Program-made: the position numbers and the translations under genes
The notes under the pieces: model-generated
Seen by the model: the letters and a program-made list of their open reading frames with translations, nothing else
The model's database searches: none
Told to the model about the DNA's origin: nothing
Shown: one piece after another, positions 1 through 5,879 of the stretch
How positions within the stretch are numbered: position 1 is the stretch's first letter
Layout of the letters: each line of letters begins with the position of its first letter
NCBI GenBank assembly: GCA_016193545.1
Contig: JACPSA010000043.1
Location: 1-9,257 of the forward strand
Source: Chloroflexota bacterium
GTDB taxonomy: Bacteria > Chloroflexota > Dehalococcoidia > Dehalococcoidales > UBA2162
Length of the DNA stretch: 9,257 nt
Direction: 5' to 3'

Positions 1-600
1 CGTTTTCCCCTGGTATGCCTCATTGTTTCCGGGGGGCATAGCGACCTGGTGCTGATGAAGGGGCACGGCGACTATGTATTGCTGGGGCGGACACGGGATG
101 ATGCTGCCGGCGAAGCCTTCGACAAAGCCGCCCGGATATTAGGTCTGGGCTACCCTGGTGGTCCCGCCATCGAGCGTGCTGCCAGGGCGGGCACCGTTTC
201 TATCCCGCTACCCCGCGCCTGGTTAAAGGGGACCAACGACTTCAGCTTTAGCGGCATCAAGACAGCTCTGCTGCGGTTGGTCGAGGAAGGTAAAGTGGCG
301 GCTCAGGCTGATGCGGCGGCTAGCTTTCAGGAGGCGGTGGTCGATGTCCTGGTGACCAAGACGGTGGCCGTAGCCAAAGAGTACCGCGTAAAGCAGATTT
401 TGCTGGCCGGTGGGGTGGCTGCCAATGAACGGCTCCGTCAGCAGATGGTGAAAAGTTCACCCATCCCGGTGCTGATTCCTCCCCTCAAGCTGTGTACCGA
501 TAATGCGGCCATGATTGCCGCCCGTGGCTACTACCGGTTTCAAGCCGGTAAGAGCGATGGCCTGGACTTGGACGTGCTTCCCGGTCTTAAGCTGGCTTAA
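1..600 (+). CDS. tsaD: tRNA N6-adenosine threonylcarbamoyltransferase TsaD, C-terminal part (5' end outside window)
   Basis: The reading frame is open from base 1, so the gene begins upstream; 199 residues and the stop are present. TsaD transfers the threonylcarbamoyl group from threonylcarbamoyl-AMP to A37 of ANN-decoding tRNAs (t6A), working in the cytoplasm with TsaB and TsaE. Seen here are the family's SGGHSDL phosphate-loop motif (residues 10-16), DDAAGEAFDKAARILGLGYP with the following GGPAIERAA, the NDFSFSGIKTALLR block, LAGGVAANERLR, and near the end CTDNAAMIA. The Asp of that last motif (codon 499-501) aligns with the metal-binding Asp of the family; the HxxxH metal motif would lie upstream of the window. 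The C-terminus (PGLKLA) looks natural. The last 144 bp are also open on the other strand as the tail of the convergent DUF2851 gene. Confidence 0.96.
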   Translation, partial: RFPLVCLIVSGGHSDLVLMKGHGDYVLLGRTRDDAAGEAFDKAARILGLGYPGGPAIERAARAGTVSIPLPRAWLKGTNDFSFSGIKTALLRLVEEGKVAAQADAAASFQEAVVDVLVTKTVAVAKEYRVKQILLAGGVAANERLRQQMVKSSPIPVLIPPLKLCTDNAAMIAARGYYRFQAGKSDGLDLDVLPGLKLA

Positions 601-1938
601 GGAGCAGGCATGGCATCTCCCCTGAGTGCACCGGCTCTGATAGATGTGAATTAGCCCCTGTTGCCGCCTGGCTGAGTTGACCAGGCTATTGTTTAATCCG
701 AGCTGGGCCATCATATGCTTTTCTATGGAATTTGATGGTAGCCTGGGGTGGTGGTGGTAAAGGTCAGTGGCTTTCCCGCCCAACTCTGGCCGGGAGGTCA
801 ACTGGCTCCAGGCTAGAATGAAGGGCAGGAGCACATTGACGATGATGTCAGCCGCCCGTCCCTGCCCCAGCAGAGTCGGACTGCTGGTTTGATTAACTGA
901 ACCAAAATCAAAGTGGCTGGCCCAGTACCCTTCGGCACTAACCAGCAGCCCTTTTTCTAATGTGTGGTAGCCTTGATTAACCGGCACCTCTTTTACCATG
1001 TTGACTAACCCATCCAGTAATCCTTTTTGCCGATAACGGAGGATGAGATAGCTCATGGCCACCAGGCGACGGACGGGGGAATTATGCGGCCTGACCTTAA
1101 ACAGTTGCCAGGCGTCAGGGGACATCGCCTCGGGGTGACAGCCGTAAGTCCATTGTTTTTCCAATCTGGCTACCCATTGTTCGTCTGATTTGTTCTGATG
1201 CTGTCTTGCCTGGCGTTGTGAAGGCAGTAGGCCTGCTGTGCCCAGCAGTAGCGCCTGCTGCTGGATAAGGATTTCTTCATCCGGTATTCTGCTTTGAGTT
1301 ATCGATTCCAGGACTGGCAGCGGCAACCGGCGTGATAGCTCCGAGAAAGGGAGTTTATTCTTACTATACCCGAGAGCTTCCATTATTGCCTGATAAAGGC
1401 ATTGGCTGGCTTCTGTTTGGGCTAAGTCTGCCTGTAATCTGGCGGCTCTGGCTAAAAATCGTTCTGTTCCGGCCCTATCCAGTAGCCGGCCCATAGCGTC
1501 TGTAGGCAGGTGTTGTTCCGCCCGGTGGCAGGCTATGTTCAGGTTGGCTGGTGAAGACGGCGGATTTGCCTGCCGGTTAAAGGTGAGGTATTTATCCAGG
1601 GCAAGGATAGGGATTTCCCTGCCGTCCTGGAGGCCGGTCACCGTGTCAGTATTACGCCACATCACCACGTGCAGGATTACCCGGTTATAGACGGTATCCC
1701 GGTGGTGCTGGTGCCCCCGCCAATCACTGGACTTAACATGGACTTCGATATCCCCCTTAAGTAGTCCCTGTTTGGTAGCGATAACCGCATCCCGAAAGTC
1801 GGCTCCCCGGTCATCGTTAATTCTTCCCGGGTAGACTATCTCTATCGGCTGGCCATCTTCAGTGACCAGTTCGGTTCTATCAGGTAACTGGTGCTGCCAG
1901 AGTCTAATGAGCTGACTTTCTCTAAGATTCCTTATCAA
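457..1938 (-). CDS. DUF2851 family protein of unknown function
   Basis: The 493-residue product matches the DUF2851 pattern in its N-terminal half: ESQLIRLWQHQL, DGQPIEIVYPGRINDDRGADF, then GDIEVHVKSSDW, HQHHRDTVYNRVILHVV. No biochemical role is established that I know of. D47, E65, H67, K69 and D72 form a charged cluster that loosely recalls PD-(D/E)XK nucleases; this is only a suggestion. The family normally ends just after a Cys-rich segment, here GLIHIYQSRCTQGRCHAC (Cys 437, 442, 445). This protein runs 47 residues further, antisense to tsaD, so the natural stop seems to have been lost. The start is TTG at 1938 with a G-run (1944-1949) 5 nt upstream; a nearby ATG is out of frame and quickly terminated. 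Expression may depend on the operator-bearing region near 2120, leaving a leader of about 175 nt. Confidence 0.85.
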   Translation of the reverse strand: MIRNLRESQLIRLWQHQLPDRTELVTEDGQPIEIVYPGRINDDRGADFRDAVIATKQGLLKGDIEVHVKSSDWRGHQHHRDTVYNRVILHVVMWRNTDTVTGLQDGREIPILALDKYLTFNRQANPPSSPANLNIACHRAEQHLPTDAMGRLLDRAGTERFLARAARLQADLAQTEASQCLYQAIMEALGYSKNKLPFSELSRRLPLPVLESITQSRIPDEEILIQQQALLLGTAGLLPSQRQARQHQNKSDEQWVARLEKQWTYGCHPEAMSPDAWQLFKVRPHNSPVRRLVAMSYLILRYRQKGLLDGLVNMVKEVPVNQGYHTLEKGLLVSAEGYWASHFDFGSVNQTSSPTLLGQGRAADIIVNVLLPFILAWSQLTSRPELGGKATDLYHHHPRLPSNSIEKHMMAQLGLNNSLVNSARRQQGLIHIYQSRCTQGRCHACSLSQLKTGKHVQVQAIALTGLKPVVATGGNHGRIIGTQLEGRNQHRDG

Positions 1939-1942
1939 CCTA

Positions 1943-1949
1943 TCCCCCC
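1943..1949 (-). promoter_or_regulatory. Ribosome-binding site deciding the TTG start of the DUF2851 gene
   Basis: The minus strand reads GGGGGGATAGG directly before the TTG codon at 1938. The only nearby ATG reaches a stop after six codons in another frame. The G-rich tract is therefore the best ribosome-binding site and supports the TTG start, which also fits where DUF2851 homology begins. Confidence 0.5.
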
Positions 1950-2122
1950 ATTCATTCTTCTCCCTTAATATGGGATGGGGAAATCTCTTTTTTAAGATGG
2001 TCTACGTCCCTCTTAAATACCCTGAATGCGAGTTTGTCTCTCTTAAACTTTCCCTTATTTCTCTCCGTTGACGAGGAGACTAATCCTGCGGACGGGTAGA
2101 GTTACTCTTAACTCGTACTATA
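1950..2122 (-). other. Long untranslated leader region of the DUF2851 gene
   Basis: No coding frame or known riboswitch is recognisable in this stretch. On the plus strand it is pyrimidine-rich and repeats TCTTAAA/TCTTAAC at 2011, 2041 and 2106. It also holds an inverted repeat, GAGTTA-CTCT-TAACTC (2099-2114). That repeat would lie at the 5' end of a minus-strand transcript starting near 2113. Its function is unknown; it could be plain AT-rich spacer. Confidence 0.3.
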
Positions 2123-2140
2123 TTACACGTTATCGTGTAT
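2123..2140. promoter_or_regulatory. Operator-like palindrome, distal copy
   Basis: The sequence TTACAC-N6-GTGTAT is a near-perfect inverted repeat with 6-bp half-sites and a 6-bp centre. It matches the palindrome in the helix-turn-helix gene's own promoter (2457-2474). Read on the minus strand, 17 of 20 bases are identical between the two sites, including the adjoining TAATAT (2120-2125). It lies between the helix-turn-helix gene's terminator and the DUF2851 gene. A minus-strand promoter could overlap it, for example TTGATA (2138-2143) with TATAGT (2117-2122), 15 bp apart. Binding by the neighbouring regulator is inferred, not shown. Confidence 0.6.
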
Positions 2141-2156
2141 CAAACAGCTGAATAAA

Positions 2157-2183
2157 GGGTGGTTTAGCCCGGCTAAACCACCC
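2157..2183 (-). terminator. Intrinsic terminator of the helix-turn-helix gene
   Basis: This is a perfect 27-nt palindrome: 13-nt arms GGGTGGTTTAGCC and GGCTAAACCACCC around a single C, so an actual loop of about 3-5 nt. On the minus strand it is followed by TTTATTC. An outer pairing of CAGCT (2145-2149) with AGCTG (2186-2190) could extend it. It starts about 60 nt past the stop of the helix-turn-helix gene. The plus side lacks a T-run directly after the stem, which argues for minus-strand use. Confidence 0.7.
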
Positions 2184-2245
2184 TGAGCTGTTCCTGATTT
2201 AAGTTATGTCCTTTAACTCCTTTTTGCCGTAGGTAGTGTCCAATA

Positions 2246-2446
2246 TCAAGGTATTTTCGTGCTGTTTTGGGTGGGCTTAGTCTGATATTTGAATTTGGCT
2301 CGTTCGGCAACGATGGAAAGCAGGGTGGCTGAGGCGCCGCGGGGTTGATACATCCCTTTTTCCCATTCGCTGATGGTTTGCTGGCGCGTGCCCAGTTGGT
2401 TGGCCAGCTCTTGCTGGGTTAAACCGTGCGCTTTAGCCCTGTCCAT
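2246..2446 (-). CDS. Small XRE-family helix-turn-helix DNA-binding protein, likely autoregulator
   Basis: The 66-residue protein is almost only a DNA-binding domain: GLTQQELANQLGTRQQTISEWEKG (about residues 8-31) is a classic HTH_3/Cro-C1 pair of helices, with QQTISEWE as the recognition helix. It is followed by PRGASATLLSIVAERAKF, as in other short Chloroflexota-type regulators. The basic, polar C-terminus (KYQTKPTQNSTKIP) has no evident partner or toxin domain. The ATG at 2446 follows an in-frame TAA by one codon, so no longer start is possible; the helix-1 region is short compared with relatives. There is no Shine-Dalgarno, and the start is 7 nt after the -10 box, suggesting a leaderless mRNA. 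A palindrome inside its promoter implies negative autoregulation. It ends at a strong terminator (2157-2183). No antitoxin/toxin pairing is seen, as no small partner gene adjoins it. Confidence 0.85.
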   Translation of the reverse strand: MDRAKAHGLTQQELANQLGTRQQTISEWEKGMYQPRGASATLLSIVAERAKFKYQTKPTQNSTKIP

Positions 2447-2453
2447 TGATTAG

Positions 2454-2482
2454 ATATTACACGGTTTAGTGTAAACTGTCAA
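2454..2482 (-). promoter_or_regulatory. Sigma70-type promoter of the helix-turn-helix gene
   Basis: On the minus strand there is a consensus -35 TTGACA (2482-2477), a 17-bp spacer, and a -10 TAATAT (2459-2454). The expected start of transcription falls at about 2447, next to the ATG at 2446. The TTACAC-N6-GTGTAA palindrome fills the spacer and overlaps the -10, so a bound repressor would block RNA polymerase. Confidence 0.75.
2457..2474. promoter_or_regulatory. Operator-like palindrome in the helix-turn-helix promoter
   Basis: TTACAC-GGTTTA-GTGTAA is an inverted repeat with perfect 6-bp half-sites. It lies between the -35 and -10 of the adjacent regulator gene and recurs at 2123-2140. Its placement and repetition make it the likely binding site of the helix-turn-helix protein. 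It also lies about 30 bp upstream of the -35 of the divergent TIG-repeat gene, which it might influence. Confidence 0.7.
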
Positions 2483-2504
2483 CTAGTCTCTGTCATAATT
2501 TCGG

Positions 2505-2534
2505 TTGACAGGTTAGTCATGCTGGTCTTATTAT
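2505..2534 (+). promoter_or_regulatory. Promoter of the TIG-repeat surface protein gene
   Basis: TTGACA (2505-2510) is followed after 18 bp by TATTAT (2529-2534). A transcript would start near 2541, placing the ATG at 2542 at the 5' end. The -35 box forms an 8-bp inverted repeat (CTGTCAAC 2476-2483 / GTTGACAG 2504-2511) with the -35 of the divergent regulator gene. Confidence 0.6.
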
Positions 2535-2541
2535 TATGAGC

Positions 2542-4413
2542 ATGAAGTGTGATAAAGTTTTTCGAATACTGGCGGTAGCTTTATTTCTGGCTTTTCTAGT
2601 GGCCATTGTACCAGTGACGCCAGCGCAGGCTGCGGGCAACCTCAGGGTTTCCCCGAACCGGGGTAAAATCGGTGATAATGTTGAGGTCTACGGTTCTGAT
2701 TTTGATTCGAGTTTCAAGTATGACGTTTATTTTTCCCGCGAAAGGGCTCCTGTGGATGACAGAATTAATACTAATGTTCTCAATTACAAGTTTGTGGGAA
2801 CGACCCCGTTCCCCAATCCGCTCGGTGGTACGTTTGTAGGAATCTTTTTTAATATCCCGGTGGACCTGAGAGATGGTAAAACTGTAGAAAAGGTGCGGGG
2901 TGGTACTTACTATGTCTACACTACCATTTTGGGTGACGAATCGAAAAGGATAAGAGCCAGAGCCGAATTTACGGTAGAGGGGGTCCCCGCGATTACGCTC
3001 ACTCTGTTGGAAGGAGCGGTGGGTGCTGAAGTTAAGATTGGTGGTATGGATTTTTCGGCCAACAGCAGCATTGTTATCAAATTTGACGGTGCCCAGGTTA
3101 AAACGGTGACCAGCGATGGTAATGGGGATTTTAGCAATGTTGCTCTTACCGTTCCGGAAAGCTACCGGGGGAACCACACGGTGGAGGTCCGCGATGCCAG
3201 CGACAAACTGGCTACGGCCACTTTTACCACCAAGCAAGCGATTACTGTTACCCCTACCTCAGGGGCCGCCGGTGACAATATCACGGTCAGTGGTACCGGT
3301 TTCGCCGCCACTAAAGGCATCACTGTCAGCTTCGATAACAAGCAGCTTGGTGTGGCGACGACCAATAGCCTGGGTAGCTTTGGCACAGTTATTTTTGCGG
3401 CACCAGCCCAGGATGCTGGTAGCTATAATATCGTGGTCGCGGATGAGAACGGCAATTCGGCCAGCCTGGGATTTACTATAGTGGGAGCAGCACTGAATCT
3501 CAACCCTACGACTGCTGAGAGCGGTACTGAAGTTATGGTTACCGGCAGCGGATTTCGCGTCAGCCGACTAATAACTATCACCTTTAACAATAGCACTATT
3601 GCCACTGCCACTAGCGACAATAGTGGTGCCTTTACCGCCAGTTTTAAAGTGCCTGTCCTGGCCGCGACTACCTATAAGGTAGAAGCCAGTGATGGCACCA
3701 ATAACGCTGAGGCTGATTTTTCCATTGCCACCAGTGCTGGCATCAGTCCGGCTACCAGTGCGGCTTCCCCTGGTCATGTCGGCATGCAGCTCACCGTCAG
3801 TGGTAGCGGGTTTGCTGCCGGTGGCATGGTGACCGTTAGCTATGATGGTAAGCCGATAGCTACGGCGCCTGTCAGCAGTGACGGGAAGTTCTCAGCAATC
3901 TTTGAAGTTTCTCCCAGTAGCGGTGGAGGACACAGTATCGTCGCGACTGACGGCGTTGTCACGAAACAATTTGCTTTTATTATGGAATCAACGTCGCCAC
4001 CGACACCCAAGCCACTGAAGCCGGAAATGGGCATTAAGGCGGAAAGAGAGACTTACTTTGACTGGGAGGATGTGGCTGACTCCAGCGGGGTAACCTATAC
4101 CCTTCAGATTGCTACTGATAAGGATTTTCCCTCAGGCTCTATTGTCCTGGAGAAAACCGGAATTACCCGGTCCGAATATACCATCACCGGAAGGGAAAGG
4201 CTGAAATCGGTCAGTAAAGAAGCCCCTTACTACTGGCACGTTAGGGCGGTAGACGGTACTTCCAGTGAGAGCCAGTGGTCAGGCACTGGGGAGTTCTCTG
4301 TTGGCTTTTCCTGGGGGCTGTCTCAGAAGGCAACAAATATTTTACTTGGTATTGGGGCTCTGCTACTGGCTGCTTTCTTCTTCTGGCTGGGCAGAAGAAC
4401 GGCTTACTTTTAG
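2542..4413 (+). CDS. Secreted, membrane-anchored TIG/IPT-repeat surface protein
   Basis: Counted from an ATG at 2536 the product has 625 residues; I prefer the ATG at 2542 because a -10 box ends 7 nt before it and neither start has a Shine-Dalgarno. The N-terminus is a signal peptide: KCDK, a hydrophobic core to about residue 27, then a probable cut after TPAQA. Next come immunoglobulin-like TIG repeats: a divergent one (about 36-148) and four clearer copies (about 153-231, 236-316, 319-398, 402-484). They share patterns such as PTSGAAGDNITVSGTGF, VSFDNK, and DENG or SDGKF turns. A Pro-rich linker (SPPTPKPLKP) leads to a fibronectin-III-like domain with YFDWEDVADSSGVTYTLQIA and YYWHVRAVD. A C-terminal transmembrane helix (about 600-618) ends in RRTAYF. 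It should stand outside the cell, anchored by its C-terminus, as an adhesin, envelope or S-layer-associated stalk. The ligand is unknown. It lacks a lipobox cysteine. Confidence 0.85.
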   Translation: MKCDKVFRILAVALFLAFLVAIVPVTPAQAAGNLRVSPNRGKIGDNVEVYGSDFDSSFKYDVYFSRERAPVDDRINTNVLNYKFVGTTPFPNPLGGTFVGIFFNIPVDLRDGKTVEKVRGGTYYVYTTILGDESKRIRARAEFTVEGVPAITLTLLEGAVGAEVKIGGMDFSANSSIVIKFDGAQVKTVTSDGNGDFSNVALTVPESYRGNHTVEVRDASDKLATATFTTKQAITVTPTSGAAGDNITVSGTGFAATKGITVSFDNKQLGVATTNSLGSFGTVIFAAPAQDAGSYNIVVADENGNSASLGFTIVGAALNLNPTTAESGTEVMVTGSGFRVSRLITITFNNSTIATATSDNSGAFTASFKVPVLAATTYKVEASDGTNNAEADFSIATSAGISPATSAASPGHVGMQLTVSGSGFAAGGMVTVSYDGKPIATAPVSSDGKFSAIFEVSPSSGGGHSIVATDGVVTKQFAFIMESTSPPTPKPLKPEMGIKAERETYFDWEDVADSSGVTYTLQIATDKDFPSGSIVLEKTGITRSEYTITGRERLKSVSKEAPYYWHVRAVDGTSSESQWSGTGEFSVGFSWGLSQKATNILLGIGALLLAAFFFWLGRRTAYF

Positions 4414-4495
4414 TTATTGACTGTGCTAACCTCACCCCTGACTAGGTTCTTAAGACGAGTCAACAATTTCTCTGCCCCGCTGTTATCTATCATGG

Positions 4496-5800
4496 CTAAG
4501 TGTTAGCGTTGAGTATCCGGATAATTTTGGTTCTGGCTTTGACTACCTCTAGTTTATCGACCTCGTCTATCGCTGCCTGGAGGTCGCCCTCTTTGGCCAG
4601 ATGGGTGGTAATGACGAGCGGGACAAATTCCTTGGATGTGGTTTCTTTTTGAATGACGGCGGCGATGCTGATGTCATACTTCCAGAAGATGTTGCTAATC
4701 CGGGCCAGTACGCCCGCCTGGTCAACGACACTGAATCTGAGGTAGTAGCGTCTCTCGATGGCTTCGGGTGGGCCTAAGGTCAAAGCCCCGGCCGATTTTG
4801 GCATGACCATTGTCCTGTCTTCAGCGATATCGAGCAGGTCTTTGATGACGGCATCGGCGGTAGGGTAAGTCCCGGCGCCGGGAGCCACCAGTCCTGATAC
4901 GGTGCCGTATTCATCCTCGAGCTCGATTCCGTTGTAAGCTCCGGTCAGAGAGCCCAGCAGGGACGCCCGTGGAACCAGAGCGGGATGGACGCTGACATTA
5001 AAGATGCCATCGTTCTGCTCGATAACACCGATGAGCTTCACCGCATAGTCCAGTTCCGTGGCGTACTGGATATCCTGTAGGGCAATATCCCTGATGCCTT
5101 CAACCGGGAATGGGGCAACCATGTGATACGAGTTACTGATGAGAGCCAGCAGAATACGGATTTTGTTGGCGGTATCGACTCCATCGATATCATCCGATGG
5201 GTCACTCTCGGCATAGCCTTTGGCCTGGGCTTCGCTGAGCGCTTCCCCGAATCCTTCTCCCTCTCTGGTCATGGTTGACAGGATGTAATTGCAGGTGCCG
5301 TTCAAAATAGCATAAATTCTCTTGAACTTCTTGGCTGCGATTCCGGTCTGGCGGAACTCGTGAATCAACTGGTGAGCGCCGACAAAACTAGCCCTGAAAC
5401 CAATGCGGCGCTGCCGGGTTGAAGCCAGTCGGAAAATACTTTGTCCCTCGTGAGCCAGCAGCATCTTGTTAGCTGTGACCACGTCTTTGCCATGATTGAG
5501 GGCGGCCAACAAAATGCTTTTTGCCGGTTCGATGCCGCCGATAACCTCAACGACGATGTCAACCCCGGGGTCGCTGACGGTCGCTTTCCAGTCTGTGTTC
5601 AGATAACTGGCGGGCAGAGTGACCGGGCGCTTCCTTTTTATGTCGATATCGACCACTTTGACCAGTTCGAGGCCGGCAATCCCCTTCTCATAAAGCAGCT
5701 TGACCACGCCGGTGCCGATATTGCCAAAACCGATGACGGCAACTTTTTTTGTAGTGGTTGTTGTCTTTGTTCGGCTTGACGTTGGCTTAGCTTGGGCCAT
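4496..5800 (-). CDS. hom: Homoserine dehydrogenase with C-terminal ACT domain
   Basis: The 434-residue enzyme reduces aspartate semialdehyde to homoserine with NAD(P)H, at the branch to threonine and methionine. A Thr/Lys-rich tail (1-18) precedes the Rossmann fold with VAVIGFGNIGTG (20-31). Catalytic-domain marks are DVVTANKMLLA (Lys112), LNGTCNYILSTM, and AKGYAESDPSDDIDG followed by VDTANKIRILL, which carries the expected acidic residues and Lys. TYPTADAVIKDLLDIA is also typical. The ACT domain, RYYLRFSVVDQAGVLARISNI onward (about 351-430), suggests feedback control by threonine. One oddity is the substrate-pocket loop, normally FEASVxGGIP, which here reads FRASFVGAHQ (135-144). The ATG at 5800 has a good ribosome-binding site (GAGGAAG about 7 nt upstream) and a promoter at 5850-5879. 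The gene is not beside thrC or thrB here, and it converges on the TIG gene with no clear terminator in the 82-bp gap. Confidence 0.93.
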   Translation of the reverse strand: MAQAKPTSSRTKTTTTTKKVAVIGFGNIGTGVVKLLYEKGIAGLELVKVVDIDIKRKRPVTLPASYLNTDWKATVSDPGVDIVVEVIGGIEPAKSILLAALNHGKDVVTANKMLLAHEGQSIFRLASTRQRRIGFRASFVGAHQLIHEFRQTGIAAKKFKRIYAILNGTCNYILSTMTREGEGFGEALSEAQAKGYAESDPSDDIDGVDTANKIRILLALISNSYHMVAPFPVEGIRDIALQDIQYATELDYAVKLIGVIEQNDGIFNVSVHPALVPRASLLGSLTGAYNGIELEDEYGTVSGLVAPGAGTYPTADAVIKDLLDIAEDRTMVMPKSAGALTLGPPEAIERRYYLRFSVVDQAGVLARISNIFWKYDISIAAVIQKETTSKEFVPLVITTHLAKEGDLQAAIDEVDKLEVVKARTKIIRILNANT

Positions 5801-5849
5801 AATCTTCTTCCTCTATTAGCGGTTCCTGCATCGGTGCTACTAGGAAGCT

Positions 5850-5879
5850 ATCTTAATGCCGAAAGCTGGCTAGTGTCAA
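5850..5879 (-). promoter_or_regulatory. Promoter of hom
   Basis: The minus strand carries TTGACA (5879-5874), an 18-bp spacer and TAAGAT (5855-5850). It gives a leader of about 40 nt ending in GAGGAAGAAGATT before the ATG at 5800. The TGA stop of the terminase gene (5878-5876) lies inside the -35 box, so hom appears to have its own start of transcription even though the terminase gene is directly upstream in the same direction. Confidence 0.6.

Noticed and set aside
2420..2428. TAAACCGTG within the helix-turn-helix coding region as a third operator
   Set aside because: Only one half-site-like match is present, with no inverted partner at the right spacing.
2246..2446. Toxin-antitoxin system at the helix-turn-helix gene
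   Set aside because: No small toxin-like gene adjoins it; a terminator follows directly and the divergent gene encodes a large surface protein.
2596..3237. 213-residue open frame on the minus strand inside the TIG gene
   Set aside because: It lies wholly opposite a well-supported coding frame with signal peptide and repeats, and its protein shows no recognisable domain.
4414..4495. Terminator between the convergent TIG and hom genes
   Set aside because: GACT/AGTC and GTTA/TAAC pairings are short and no stable stem with a T-run is seen.
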